Assembly (NCBI GenBank): GCA_030789695.1
Contig: CM061141.1
Span: 323,687,938-323,751,937, forward strand
DNA length: 64,000 nucleotides
Source: Scilla litardierei
Lineage: Eukaryota > Streptophyta > Magnoliopsida > Asparagales > Asparagaceae
Direction of reading: 5' to 3'
The stretch's first letter is position 1. Every line of letters begins with the position of its first letter. The translations under genes were made by a program, and so were the position numbers. Below are positions 1-10,498 of this stretch, one piece after another. The notes below the pieces were generated by a model that was not told where the DNA came from, searched no databases, and worked only from the letters and a program-made list of their open reading frames with translations.

Positions 1-448
1 ACTTTACTTATCGCACTTGCATGCATGTCTGCTCTTACATCACTTGTTGCACTTGCATGATTGACTTTAGACTGCTCACTACAGCATGTACCGTACTTTT
101 GCACTACTTTATTTCTATTGCTAGAATTGCTGTGACTTACCTACGGTTCTATTTCATGACATTGGCAGACGACGAACAAATCGATGTAGAGGATCCTGAG
201 TTTGCAGAGTCAGAGTTCGACCCAAAGGCTGTGAAATTTTAGAGTTCGAGTTGTGTATTTTTCAGCTGTACTTTTTTTCTTCCAGGTATCTTTGTTGGAG
301 TGTATTGTACAGTATGGATTTTAATATATGGACATTGTTGGGTATTTTTGAACATCTCTGCATCGAAAGCTATTTTATTTTTATTGCTTAACTGCAGACC
401 TGCGAATGTAATCAAATAAGTAATGGCCCTCGAAGGCAGGTTGTTACA
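1..448 (+). repeat. 3' end of a plus-strand Tekay-like LTR
   Basis: The segment ends in TGTTACA at 448. The last 30 bases (AGTAATGG..., GGCAGG, TTGTTACA) line up with the corresponding LTR end of element A read on its coding strand (AGTAATGGG...GTGGGTCGTTACA). A short acidic reading frame about 210 bp before the end matches frames at the same place in the LTRs of elements A and B. The LTR is cut by the window start, so a solo LTR cannot be told from the 3' end of a full element. Orientation is opposite to A, B and C. Confidence 0.72.
156..241 (+). other. acidic short reading frame inside LTR
   Basis: A 28-codon acidic frame begins ATG at 156 with MTLADDEQIDVEDPEFAESE and ends with TAG. It lies about 210 bp from the 3' end of the LTR. 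Similar acidic frames containing D-A/P-E-F and ending shortly after a further E-F-D or E-F-E occur in the LTRs of A (2785-2886) and B (31067-31174 and 38944-39051). It may be a relic of coding sequence absorbed into the LTR, or chance structure preserved by common descent. No function is known to me. Confidence 0.45.
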
Positions 449-463
449 CATACATACTCGCAC

Positions 464-464
<1 letters not shown>

Positions 465-512
<48 letters not shown>
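465..512. repeat. (AG)n microsatellite
   Basis: A pure AG/GA dinucleotide run of about 24 units lies directly downstream of the LTR end at 448. Confidence 0.97.
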
Positions 513-516
<4 letters not shown>

Positions 517-589
517 GTGTATCAGTTGTCTAATGATGAAAAATAACATGATACACATATCCCCCAATTTTTTTTTTAAATTTTTTTAG

Positions 590-691
590 ATTTGTAATAC
601 ACATAATAGAAGATCACCATAACAACAATCAAGTTAATCTAACGCTATTTGACACTCGATCCACCTATTGCAAATTCAATGGTTTCAGATC
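590..691. repeat. left arm (outer part) of long inverted-repeat element X1
   Basis: The segment reads into element C at 692 and continues at 20343 after the AGATC duplication. Joined, the arm is an imperfect reverse complement of 20560-20780. Landmarks shared between the arms are CTATTTGAC, GATCCA, AATGGTTTCAGA, ACTTTTTGTA and CATATNTGGGGTT. A related single arm lies at 52225-52400. Confidence 0.6.
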
Positions 692-1431
692 TGTTAAGGC
701 CAAAAATGACCGAAACAATTGAGATGTTGACGTGGATCCTTTCTTGTTGAGTTGGAGCATCGTCGGTCGGTTGAGTGGGACCCTAGGTTGGAAGAACCAG
801 GGTCTCTGGTGGATGGAAGTTGACTTGCAGTGCTTGTTCGACCCTTGAACGGATCGAGCGTCGGTAGATCGATGCTGAGAAGCTCAACTACGACCCTCTT
901 GTAGGATCGAGACTCGAAGATCTGCACCACAAGGAAGCATCGGGGGGTCGGATCTGGGTCCCAATCCAAATCCCCTCTGATGCTTACGTTAGAATGGAAC
1001 TTAAGAGGGGGAAGAAGCTTGGAGCAGCAGAGATCGACCCATGGAGGCGCGTCTCAGGACTAGCGTCACACGCTCTTTTTGTGGAAGAAATATAAGATGA
1101 AGTAAGTAATACCAGAGTATTAGATCTCGTACCTTGGGAGTTGAAACCCTTTTACCATTGCCTTTTCAGATATTTATATGCGTTGGTACGACGATTGCAA
1201 ATAACCGTCCTTCATTGATTCAGGCAGGATCTTCTCCAGGATTGGTGATAACAGCCGTCTATTTACTCGTTCTCACTAACTCCTCCCTGAGTATTAGCGA
1301 GAGTCTAACGGTCGAGTGGGCTACCATTTTGACTGAGTATTACTCCGCATTAATGAAGGATTGCAGGTTGAAGGCTCTTAATGGGCTGCATACCTTGACA
1401 CTATTTTGTGGGCCGTACCCGGGCACCCACA
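692..1431 (-). repeat. 3' LTR of element C
   Basis: It is about 740 bp, starts TGTTAAGGCC and ends CACCCACA on the plus strand. It matches 19596-20342 over its whole length with scattered substitutions and a few small gaps. The minus-strand sequence just before it (plus 1432-1445) is purine-rich (ATGATGGGGGCC) and serves as the polypurine tract. Confidence 0.92.
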
Positions 1432-1785
1432 ATGGCCCCCATCATTCGTGTCTCAGGATATGGTGCTGATTGAGACCGCATGATGTGTATCTCCTTAAAT
1501 GTGCACGGTTTTCGAAATGGTTGATTTGATTTGTGTCGCCAAAAACCGTTCGTTTCTAAATCAATCCTCATCGCTTCTTGAGACTGGTCTCAGACATGTG
1601 TCGCTCATCGGCCATCTGTTTGTTGAGCTCCTCCGTATAAAATAAAGGGATTAGAAGAAAAAGATCTTCTTGCTCCGCCTCCATTTTCTTTTTGAATGCT
1701 CGACTCCTTCATTGCTTCCTTTGGAGTTTGCTTGATCTTGATAAGGTATTTTTCTTAACTGATCGTGATTCCTCTTTAAATCCAT
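1432..1785. other. non-coding 3' region of element C
   Basis: This lies between the 3' LTR and the antisense reading frame. On the plus strand it includes a CT-rich stretch (about 1667-1700) and TATAAAATAAAG at about 1636, which could act as promoter and leader for the antisense gene. No coding potential is recognised. Confidence 0.4.
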
Positions 1786-2546
1786 ATGGACATGTTTCCA
1801 CAGTTAAGGATACAGGAGCCATCCTTTGAAGAGCTCGTGTTGCGCCTTCGACCTCCTCAACGAGACGATGTTCCTGGTAAAGGAAAAGGGGTTTGCATAG
1901 AACCATCACCTCCCATTCGTCGGAGGGATCCGAACTCAGAGGTTCCCCAAGTGATTCTGGAGAGGGTGCCAGAGTTCTCCCACAAGCTAGTTGCTAGGGT
2001 TTGGTCGGATTGCCTTTGTTCCCCTTACATGGTTAGTTTCCTGGATTTGACGAGAGAGTCCGCTTTCCTCAGAAGAGCGAGGTTGGAGTGTACTCCAAAG
2101 ATTATCGTTTTGGGCTTCACTTTCCTCTTCACCCCTTCATCATAGAGATCATGTGCTCTCTTGGGCTTTCTATGTGTCAACTTGCACCCCACGCCATTTA
2201 TCCCTTAGTCCGTTTCGTTGTGCTTTGTGAGCTCTGTCGGGATCGATCCTCCATTTGTCTGTTTAAGTATTTCTTCCAGATAATAGTCGACCCTCGTATC
2301 ACATCGTTGCTCGTCCAATGAAGAGGCTCATACATGATCTTCCGATCTCTGACCCTAGTTGGGAAGACACATTTGTGTTTGTTGTTCTTCCCGACTTATG
2401 TCCGTTGCTTAATAGTTGGATTTCTCCGAGCCCAGACCTCGTCGAAGGGTCCAGGTTAGCACCAGAAGAGGTCGAGGCCAGGTTAACGTCGGAGGAGGTC
2501 GAGGTGGCTAAACTTCTTTTTAAGTAGAACGAGGCGAGAGAGCTCA
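1786..2546 (+). pseudogene. antisense gene of element C, 5' part (PF04195-like 'putative gypsy type transposon' domain)
   Basis: This coding stretch runs opposite to C's pol. A first frame starts at 1786; after a frameshift near 2090 a second frame reads GLHFPLHPFIIEIMCSLGLS followed by CQLAPHA and LVRFVVLCEL. That resembles the conserved core of Pfam PF04195 (FPLHPF...LGL...QL.PN...L..F.VLC). After another frameshift near 2305 it continues with DLPISDPSWEDTFVFV, again as expected for the family. It is cut at 2547 by element A and resumes at 12969. Tat elements of other plants are known to carry additional open frames in this position and orientation. Function is unknown. The two frameshifts show it is broken. 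Confidence 0.7.
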
Positions 2547-5026
2547 TGTAACGACCCACTCCTGGGGCCCATTACTGTTTGGAACATGCGCAAGTCCTGC
2601 TAGGCACCAATGAAGTCAATAAAGGCTCTGTTGCAGAAAAGATGCCAAATACTCATACATGAAAATGAAATACAACCTTATTACAATCAGCAACGTACAG
2701 AAAAAAAATACAACCGTATACAAATACACACCAAGCCACTCTGATACATCAAATACTAAAACACGCCCTCACTCACACTCACACTTAGTAACCAGCATCC
2801 TCATGGTCAAACTCTACAGCAAACTCAGCGTCTGCAGTCTCGGGTGCAACTTCTTCAACCTGTGAAATATCTGGCGGGTCCACCATAAAGAGAGGGGTCA
2901 CCAGGATCAGACATAACTCAAAGTATCTCTAAGTATGGAGATTAATACAATATGAAAGCATGGCAATCTAACGAGAAGAAGTAAAGTACGAACAATAATG
3001 GTAAGGGAAAATGGAGCAGAAATGTAACTTGCAATTTACAACTATCAGCGATTTCCAGTAATTAAAAGTAATTTATTAAAAGAGACCATGTTACGAGAGT
3101 CTAACTGTGTCGTACCTTGACCGTGACTTATAATACGGGATACAGTAAGCAACCAAGAGTCCACCTCTTCCCACGGGTGCTACCCGGGCGAACCATGCTC
3201 TGAATACTGTGCAATAATCTGTGATCTGTGAATTTGTCATCGGCTACTGTGATGGGTTGCTAGAACCCGCACGGTGACAACAAAGACTGGACTAGTCGCT
3301 CCCACACCCTCGCTATTATAAGTTAACCCAAACCCCAAGTGTCTGTGTAGGTTATCATTTCTTTGTAATTTACGAGCCAATTAACATGTTATCACATTTT
3401 CCGTTAAGCATTTTCCATAGTCCAAATGAATCTTTTCATTTACTATGCAACTTATCAAGCTTATCTATCTGTTCGTGTGAAACACTTTGCTAAACTAAAA
3501 GAAACTATTTTAGCATGCATTCATTATAGTTTTAATACCCATAACTAGAGTACGATGAGTTACCAATTCGTCTTGTAGTGAAAGGCGCGTTTTGGTCAGC
3601 GGTAGGAGTACCTGGTTCACACATGTTACATGGCAAGTTAGCTACACAAACTAATAGTAAAACTAATAACACATTATAACTAAAAATATCAACTTATAAA
3701 AAAAACTTTATATAAACTTATATTAAAACTTTACTTAACTGTTAACTAACTTATTAGCCAGCTTACTAAAATAATTAAACTGATATAATTTAACTTTAAA
3801 ATAACATAACTTATCCAATATACTTAATACTTAAACTTATACATATATTAATTTAACTTTATTTATTAAATCACAACTTAACTTTAATTAATAACTTATA
3901 TTAATAACTGAAATTAAAAACTTTATATAATAACTAATAGTAAAAACTTTATATATTAACTTTAACTTAAACTAAACTAACGTATATAATTAATAAATTA
4001 ACTCATTTATATAAAGTTACATTAACATAACTTACCTTTACCCTTCTCTTTCACCCTCTCTTTGTCTCTTTGTTCTCCCTTTCTTTCCCTTTTTTTGGTT
4101 GCAGGGAAGGCACGACGACCCTGGGGAGGGGGGGCGACGCAAGCGGCTAGGGCGGCGGTCGGTAAGGGCGATGGACGGCTAGGGCGGCGGCTGCGGCGAC
4201 GCACGTGCAAGGATGGGCGACGTCGACGGCGGCAGGGGCCTGGGCGTGCGAGAGGGGAGGAGGGCAGAGGGAAGGGGTGCACGCGGGCAGAGCTCCGGCA
4301 GCGATCGTGGGCAGATCTAAGGGGCGATGGATTCTTCTGGAGAAGATGATGGAGGGGATGAGTTTGTTGTATGAAATTGGGAAGGAAGATTGGAGAGTGA
4401 ATTTATTTGATTTTGGTTTCAATTTCTCTCTGTTTTCCCCTCTAATTTGAGATTTCTGAATCAATTTGGGGATTTCATTTTGGGTTGAAGGATGTTGAAG
4501 TTGGGGGCTTGGGGATGATGACTGACCGAAGGATCATCCTTAAGAAAGAAGAGGGAGGGAGCAGGATTCATTAATGGTGGAAAGATAGTCAAGGATTAGG
4601 TTGATGGATAAGTTAGATTAGGTTTTCATTTAAGACGAGGAAGAAATCTGCAAGGGAAGAGTTTGAACGTGGAAGAGACGTGTTAAAGGAAATGTTTTAA
4701 AAATCAAACTTAGTATTAATGAAGGAGGTTATCAATTGACTAAAGTTTTAGGGGGAATGAACTGAACGTGTTTTGGGGAAGGTACCTGGATCGGAATGAG
4801 AAAAACGTGGATGAGTTTGTTAGAAATTAGGTTAGCAATTAATACGAGGTAAATAATAATTAACTAAAATAATTAGCTGGCAAAATTTGTAATTAGTAAA
4901 ATAAATTAGCTAAAGTAACTATTTAAGCTATGACGAAAAATTAGACGCGCTCGCGTCGACGCGTAGAATCGAATAACTGCAGTAAATGCATGAAATCAAA
5001 GACGCCCAAAAATACATATCGTTACA
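2547..5026 (-). repeat. 3' LTR of element A
   Basis: It is 2480 bp with TGTAACG...CGTTACA ends. Inside, on the plus strand, are an AT-rich block (about 3640-4030), a TC-rich run ending in TTGCAGG, and a strongly GC-rich CGG/GGC block (about 4100-4320). The same layout occurs in the second copy and, in diverged form, in element B. Several open frames in the GC-rich block are composition artefacts. Confidence 0.93.
2785..2886 (-). other. acidic short reading frame inside element A LTR
   Basis: A 34-codon minus-strand frame starts MVDPPDISQVEEVAPETADA, continues with EFAVEFDHEDAGY and stops with TAA. The copy in the other LTR (around 10735-10800) has lost 11 bases in the middle and is frameshifted. 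Matching frames exist in the LTRs at 156-241 and in element B. Confidence 0.45.
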
Positions 5027-5039
5027 TCCTACCTTCCTT
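5027..5039 (-). promoter_or_regulatory. polypurine tract of element A
   Basis: On the minus strand AAGGAAGGTAGGA abuts the LTR start TGTAACG. The position and purine content are those of a plus-strand primer. The equivalent in element B (AAGGTGGGTAGAA) is closely related. Confidence 0.75.
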
Positions 5040-7245
5040 AGAATAATTCCGTCCTGGAATTCTCTACAGGGCTGTGAAAAGGTATGTGTAACGTTCGCCC
5101 ATCTCGTCCTCTCGCTCCCAGGTGGATTCACCAGGTGAGTCGCGATGCCACATCACCCTAACTAGATCAATAGTCCTGCTCCTGAAGACTTTCTGGCGTC
5201 GATCTAGGATTTCCACTGGTTGCTGCTCGTATGTCAAGTCTGGATGGACTGCGATCTCTGAATAGTCCACGACATGACTAGGGTCGCTCACATATCGATG
5301 CAACTGCAAGATGTGAAACACATTGTGCACTCCCTCTGAGGCAGGAGCAATGCAAGCTTGTAGGCCACTTCGCTACTCGCTCCAAAATATCGAAAGGCCA
5401 AATAAATCGAGGACTAAGCTTTCCTCTCCGACCAAAACGAATCATTCCTCGGTTGGGTGAGATCTTCAGAAAAACATGATCACCGGGCTGAAACTCCAGT
5501 TGTCGACATTTTACATCTGTCCAATGCTTTACCTGTCCTGAGCCAGCTGCAGCTTCTCTCTGATGGTCCGTACCACATCCACGGCTTCTGTGATTAGCTT
5601 AGGACCAACCAACTCTCGATCTCCTACGTTATCCCAGCTCAAGGGGATTGGCTCTTCCTCCCATACAGTGCCAGAAAAGGTGCCATACCAATGCTAGACA
5701 GGTAGCTGTTGTTGTATGCAAACTCCACCAAATGGAGATGGTCTTCCCATGATCCTTCGAAGTCCATCATACATGTTCGCAGCATGTCTTCAAGTATCTG
5801 TATAGTACGCTCGGATTGGCCATCTGTCTGAGGATGGTAAGCCGTACTAAAGCTCAAGTGGGTTCCCAAGCTCTCTTGGAGGCTCCTCCAGAAACGAGAT
5901 GTGAATCTAGTGTCTCTGTCCGAGACAAAGCTGATAAGAACGCCATGCAACTTCACAATCTCATCAATGTACTTCTTGGCCAATACTTCTGTAGATTGGC
6001 CCACTCTGAAAGGAATGAAGTGTGCTGTCTTGGTCAATCCGATCACCCAGATGGCATCATTCTGCTTCGTACTCTTGGGTAGTCCAGTCACGAAGTCCAT
6101 CGTGATATGCTGCCATTTCCACTCCGAAATCGGCAAGGGCTGTAATAGGCCGGCAGTCCTCTGATGTTCAGCCTTCATCTGCTAGGGCTGTTGACGAACA
6201 GAACGTTCGACGAACTACTCGTGAACAAGCTCGGTACATGTTCATTTACGTTCGTTCAGGAAGCTTAATGAACAAGCTTGAACAGATTTTTAGAGCTCGG
6301 TAAGTAAACAAACAGAGCTTAAACATACATATGTTCGTTCATTTATGTTCATGAACAAGCTCGTTAAGTGTTCGTGAACAAGCTCGTTAAGTGATGTTCA
6401 TGAACAAGCTCGTTAAGTGTTCGTGAACAAACATGTACCGAAAATAGTAAATTTAGACAAATACTATATTTTTTACTATACTTACATGGATGCTTGTAAT
6501 GGGATTTATGGAGCTATTATGCTGGATTTATTTGTTTTTGTCCTGCAAATATTTAATCTTTTTATTTAATTGATTTAGTTATTGGCAATTATGTTTAAAT
6601 AGTATTATTCCTGATTAAAAAATTGACGTTCGTTTGTTTGATTGAAAATCTGTTCATGAACAAGATTGATTGTGTGCTCACGAAAATATTCCTGAACATG
6701 TTCACGAACAAGCTCGGTAAGTCTTGTTAACAAACAGAACGTTCGATTAATTACTCGTGAACAAGCTCGGTAAATGTTCGTTTACGTTCGTTTACGTTCG
6801 TTCGGTAAGCTTAACGAACAAGCTTGAACAGGTTTTTAGAGCTCGGTTAGTAAACGAACAGAGCTTGAACATGGATTTTGTTCATGAACAAAACCAAGCT
6901 CCTTGTTCAAGCTCGTTCAAGCTCGTTCATCAACAGCCCTAGCTGGCACACAATACACTTCGTTATGCTCCGTGCGACGCTTCTCTTCATGACATGCCAC
7001 CAGTAATGCTGTCGCAGATCCTGATACATCTTGGTACCCCCAGGATGTATAGAGTAAGGAGAACTGTGAGCTTCCTCCAACAGATTCTCTCTAATGGCGC
7101 CAGACGGTACATAGATCCTTTCTTTAAACCTCAAGGATCCATCTGCATGAATCTTAAACTCTGGCCTTTGGCTGCTATCACTAGATCTTTGATCTTATGC
7201 AGCTTCTTATCATCCATCTGAGCATTCTTGATCCTCTCTACCAGG
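5040..7245 (-). pseudogene. element A integrase with C-terminal chromodomain, interrupted
   Basis: Read on the minus strand: an H2C2 zinc finger with HPGGTKMYQDLRQHYWWHVM and CIVCQ (7134-6945), then after the nested TIR element the catalytic core with [25 protein letters not shown] and [12 protein letters not shown] (6178-5639). A GPY/F-region follows (about 5400-5640, frameshifted). Last is a chromodomain-like tail containing [14 protein letters not shown] and the GESTWERE motif (5330-5064). The order and tail are characteristic of Tekay/Del chromoviruses. In element B the equivalent frame ends inside the LTR terminus; here it is out of frame there. Confidence 0.88.
6184..6941. mobile_element. 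758-bp TIR transposon (non-autonomous) in element A integrase
   Basis: The termini AGGGCTGTTGA and TCAACAGCCCT are inverted. Removing 6184-6941 plus one copy of GCT (6181-6183, 6942-6944) restores the reading frame between the zinc finger (CIVCQ) and MKAEHQ, so the target duplication is 2-3 bp, not 8. The interior is built from GTTCG/GAACAAGCTCG motifs, and about 130 bp near the left end (6190-6330) recur in direct orientation near the right end (6722-6875). There is no coding capacity. The superfamily is uncertain; an 8-bp hAT duplication is excluded. Confidence 0.8.
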
Positions 7246-7250
7246 GTCGA

Positions 7251-9172
7251 CTAGATATGCATGCCCATTAAAGATGATGTCATCCCTGGTAGAATCACTT
7301 CTATACCCATGTCCCGGATCTCTTGCTGCAACCTCCACTGAGTCGTAAGGGTCATCACCGCTGGTAGTCGACTCAATGCATCAGGTACGACATTGCCTTT
7401 TCCAGGATGGTACTGAAGGTCAATGTCATAATCTGCCATGAGCTCTATCCATCGTCTCTGATGCATGTTGAGCTCCTTCTGAGTGAAGAGATACTTCAGA
7501 CTCTTATGATCCAAGAACACCTTCACGTGCACTCCCAATAGAAAATACCTCCAAATCTTCAATGCAAAAATCACTACTGCCAACTCAAGATCATGCATGG
7601 GGTAGTTCTTCTCATAGATCTTCAATTGCCTGGATGCATATGTTACGACTCGACCGTGCTGATGTAGCACACATCCAAGTCCTTTGCCAGATGCATCACA
7701 GAAGACTTCGAATCTTTCTCGATCGGTCTGGAATGATCAAGATGGGTGCAGTCGTCAACCTCTTCTTCAGCTCATGGAAAGCATCCCCATATGCTTTTGA
7801 CCAAACAAACACCACATCCTTTCTCGTCAACCACATCATGGCTCCTGCGATCTTCGAGAAGTCCTTGATAAACCTCCGGTAGTAGCCAGCGAGTCCCAAG
7901 AAACTTCGAATCTCGGTCACCGTTTAGGGAACCGGCCAGTTTTAAACAGCGGCTACTTTTTCATGATCAACAGCAATCCCTGCTCCGGACACCACGTGGC
8001 CTAAAAACGCCACCTCTTTCAGCCAGAACTCGCACTTGCTAAGTTTGGCATAAAGCCGGTGTCTTCTCAGTCTCGAGAACCTTTCTAAGATGCTCTGCAT
8101 GCTCCACCGCATTCTTCGAGTAGATGAGAATGTCGTCGATGTAGACTACTACGAACTTGTTCAAGTATTCATACAATACTTGGTTCATGAGACTCATAAA
8201 TACCACGGGTGCATTGGTCATACCAAACAGCATTACTAAGTACTCATAATGTCCGTATCTTGTCCTGAATGTAGTCTTGGAAACATCTTCATCTTTCACC
8301 TTCACTTGATGGTACACTGTTCTCAGATCCAGCTTCGAATAGACGCTTGATCCCCTGAGTTGATTGAAAAGATCGTCGATGCACGGCAGAATGTACTTGT
8401 TCTTCACGGTGACTTTGTTCAGCTCGCGATAGTCAACGCACATACGTAGGGATCTGTCTTTCTTTTCACCAGCAATATAGGAGTTTCCCAGGAAGATACA
8501 CTAGGTCGTATCCATCCCTTCTTTAGAAACTCATCTAGCTGGGCCCGCAATTCTTCTAGCTCAGATGGTGCTAAACGATATGGCCCCTTGGACATTGGTT
8601 GAGCTCCTGGCATTAGTTTAATGGCAAATTTGAAGATGCGATCCGGAGGCAAACCTGTAAGGTCGTCTGGAAACACATCCAAGAACTCTCGTACCACCTC
8701 TGGTATATCAGGTTCAGCTTCCATTGCGGCTGCTACTGCTTCGGCCGACCTGGCTCTGTACTCCACTGGGCCTACCGATTTGCTTCCACTAATGAACTTG
8801 AACTTTGGATGATCAGGAATCTCGAAAACTACCCTCCTTCGACAACAGTCGATGGTGGCATGGAAAGTTCCCAACCAATCCATCCCTAATACAGCATCAA
8901 AGTTTGGGATATCTATCATCATGAAGTCAGCGAACAATGCTCACACATATATCACCACTGAGCATTGAGGATAGCCATGGGTTGATTTTATCACTCCGCC
9001 ACCCGTGTTGACGTTCCAACCGGATGCTAAAGGTTTGACAGGAATGGTGTGGGTGCGAACAAATCGACTTGCCAAAAAGCAGTGTGATGCTCCCGAGTCG
9101 AACAAGGAGAGGGCATGGTTCCCAGCTACTAGTATGACACCTAGGTTACAAACACTAATCTAAGCAACCAAT
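7251..9172 (-). pseudogene. element A protease, reverse transcriptase and RNase H remnants
   Basis: On the minus strand the protease carries the active-site motif LFDSGASHCF near 9080-9110. The frame then continues through a typical PR-RT linker (FDAVLGMDWLG, EFLDVFPDDLTGLPPDR). RT includes [17 protein letters not shown] and the catalytic YIDD in [14 protein letters not shown] (8443-8039), and the thumb continues with [16 protein letters not shown] (7920-7696). RNase H contains THDL-like [14 protein letters not shown] and [16 protein letters not shown] (7670-7251). At least three frame breaks separate these blocks. Residue-level motifs remain readable, suggesting moderate age. Confidence 0.88.
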
Positions 9173-9173
9173 G

Positions 9174-10380
9174 CTAATGAAAGAAATGAACTACGAACTT
9201 TGCAAGAAATATACATGTGATCACTTCTCCGGTAGCCTCGGCCTCTTCGACGGTCATGGTGTAAGCCTGTCGTTTCGGTGGTGGCTGCTGCCTTGCTTGC
9301 TGGAACACCCTCTGCTGTGGTGGTAGAGGAGGACGCTGTGGAGCGTTCCCAGTCGGGGCAGCACGAGGAGCTGGAGCACGTGGCTTATGATGTGGGCCTA
9401 GCCATGTGCCTAGACTCCCCACAAACCAGACAAAGGCCTAAAAATCCTCGACACTCAGACTTGATGTGTCCAGGCTTCCCACAAAATTGGCAGACCGGAA
9501 GGGCATGCTGCTGTTGTCCTAGCCTTTTAAACTGAGTTTGCTGAATAGGGCGGTGCGTCTGTGGCTGTCTGCTTGGCCCAGCATGGGTCTGTGGGGGCCT
9601 CACAGGTGCTGTCAACCTAAGCTCTTCCTTCGCTTCATCTTCGACCATCTCATGATTACGAGTAATGGTCAAAACTGAAGAATGTGTGGTTGGATTAGCG
9701 GTAATCATCTTCCTCCGAATCTCAATGTTGAGACCCTGTTGGAATTGCTGGGCTCGAGTCAATGGATCTGCAACCATCTCCGGGGCAAACCTGATGAGCC
9801 TGGAGAACTCAGCGTCATACTGGTCCAGAGTCATCGAGCCCTGCTTTAGGTTGATGAACTTCTTTCTCATCATGATCTTTGCCTCTGGCGGGAAGTACTG
9901 AGTGTTGAATGTTTTGGTGAAGACATCCCACGAAATCAGTAATCCCAAGCGGTCTTCTACCGCCTGCCACCAGTCTCGAGCACCATCAGTCAATTGCCTC
10001 TTGGCGGTAGCCACCCATGCTTCTTCTCGAATCTAAGATGCCCTCAGATCTTCAGTGATGCTCCTGAGCTATTCTTTCACTTGGAGATGATTCTCGGTCC
10101 CAGCGAAAGTCTTCAGGTTCATCGCTCGAAAGTGGTAAGCACTAGGGTCAGCTTTCAGCTCCCTATGCAAAGCCTGTCCCAAAGCCTGTCCAAGCTACTG
10201 ATGAAGGGCATACATGCCCCGCATGCACTCTTCTGCAGACAATGGTGCGGTTGAAAATGCTGTCGCGTCTGGACCGTTGCTGGGTTCCTTTCCATCATCG
10301 TTCTGGTTGGGACTCCCATTCAGGTGATTGACCCCAGATCCAAAAGCACTGTCCTTTCTTCCTAAAGTTTTCCTTTCCAT
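9174..10380 (-). pseudogene. element A gag remnant
   Basis: The frame begins with ATG at 10380 and is interrupted by TAG stops near 10195 and 10035. It resumes as AKRQLTDGARDWWQAVEDRL, then TFNTQYFPPEA and FINLKQGSMTLDQYDAEFSR, typical of the retrotransposon gag domain. A CCHC zinc knuckle CQFCGKPGHIKSEC follows, with a second, partly preserved one (CLVCGESRHMA). Both stops look like CAG to TAG changes when compared with the surrounding reading frame. Confidence 0.85.
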
Positions 10381-10476
10381 TGCTTACCTGCGTTTCATAA
10401 GGTTTGATCAGTTCCATTGAGTATTTTATACGGCACATTCTGAACTTCTTGTACTGCTAATGTGGTATTTAGCGCG

Positions 10477-10494
10477 GACCTGCATGGGCCACCA
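10477..10494 (-). promoter_or_regulatory. primer-binding site of element A, tRNA-Ile(AAU) type
   Basis: The plus strand reads GACCTGCATGGGCCACCA, ending in CCA four bases before the LTR boundary at 10499, so the element's strand has TGGTGGCCC... as a primer-binding site should. The same 18 bases occur at 38584-38601 next to element B's 5' LTR. They match the 3' acceptor end plus CCA of plant cytosolic tRNA-Ile(AAU) as I recall it. Confidence 0.75.
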
Positions 10495-10498
10495 AACT

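Noticed and set aside
4022..4464. Overlapping open frames on both strands in the GC-rich LTR block (also 11992-12363 and 32633-32986)
   Set aside because: Long frames arise by composition because GC-rich sequence lacks stop codons. Arg/Pro/Ala-rich translations and presence within LTRs argue against genes.
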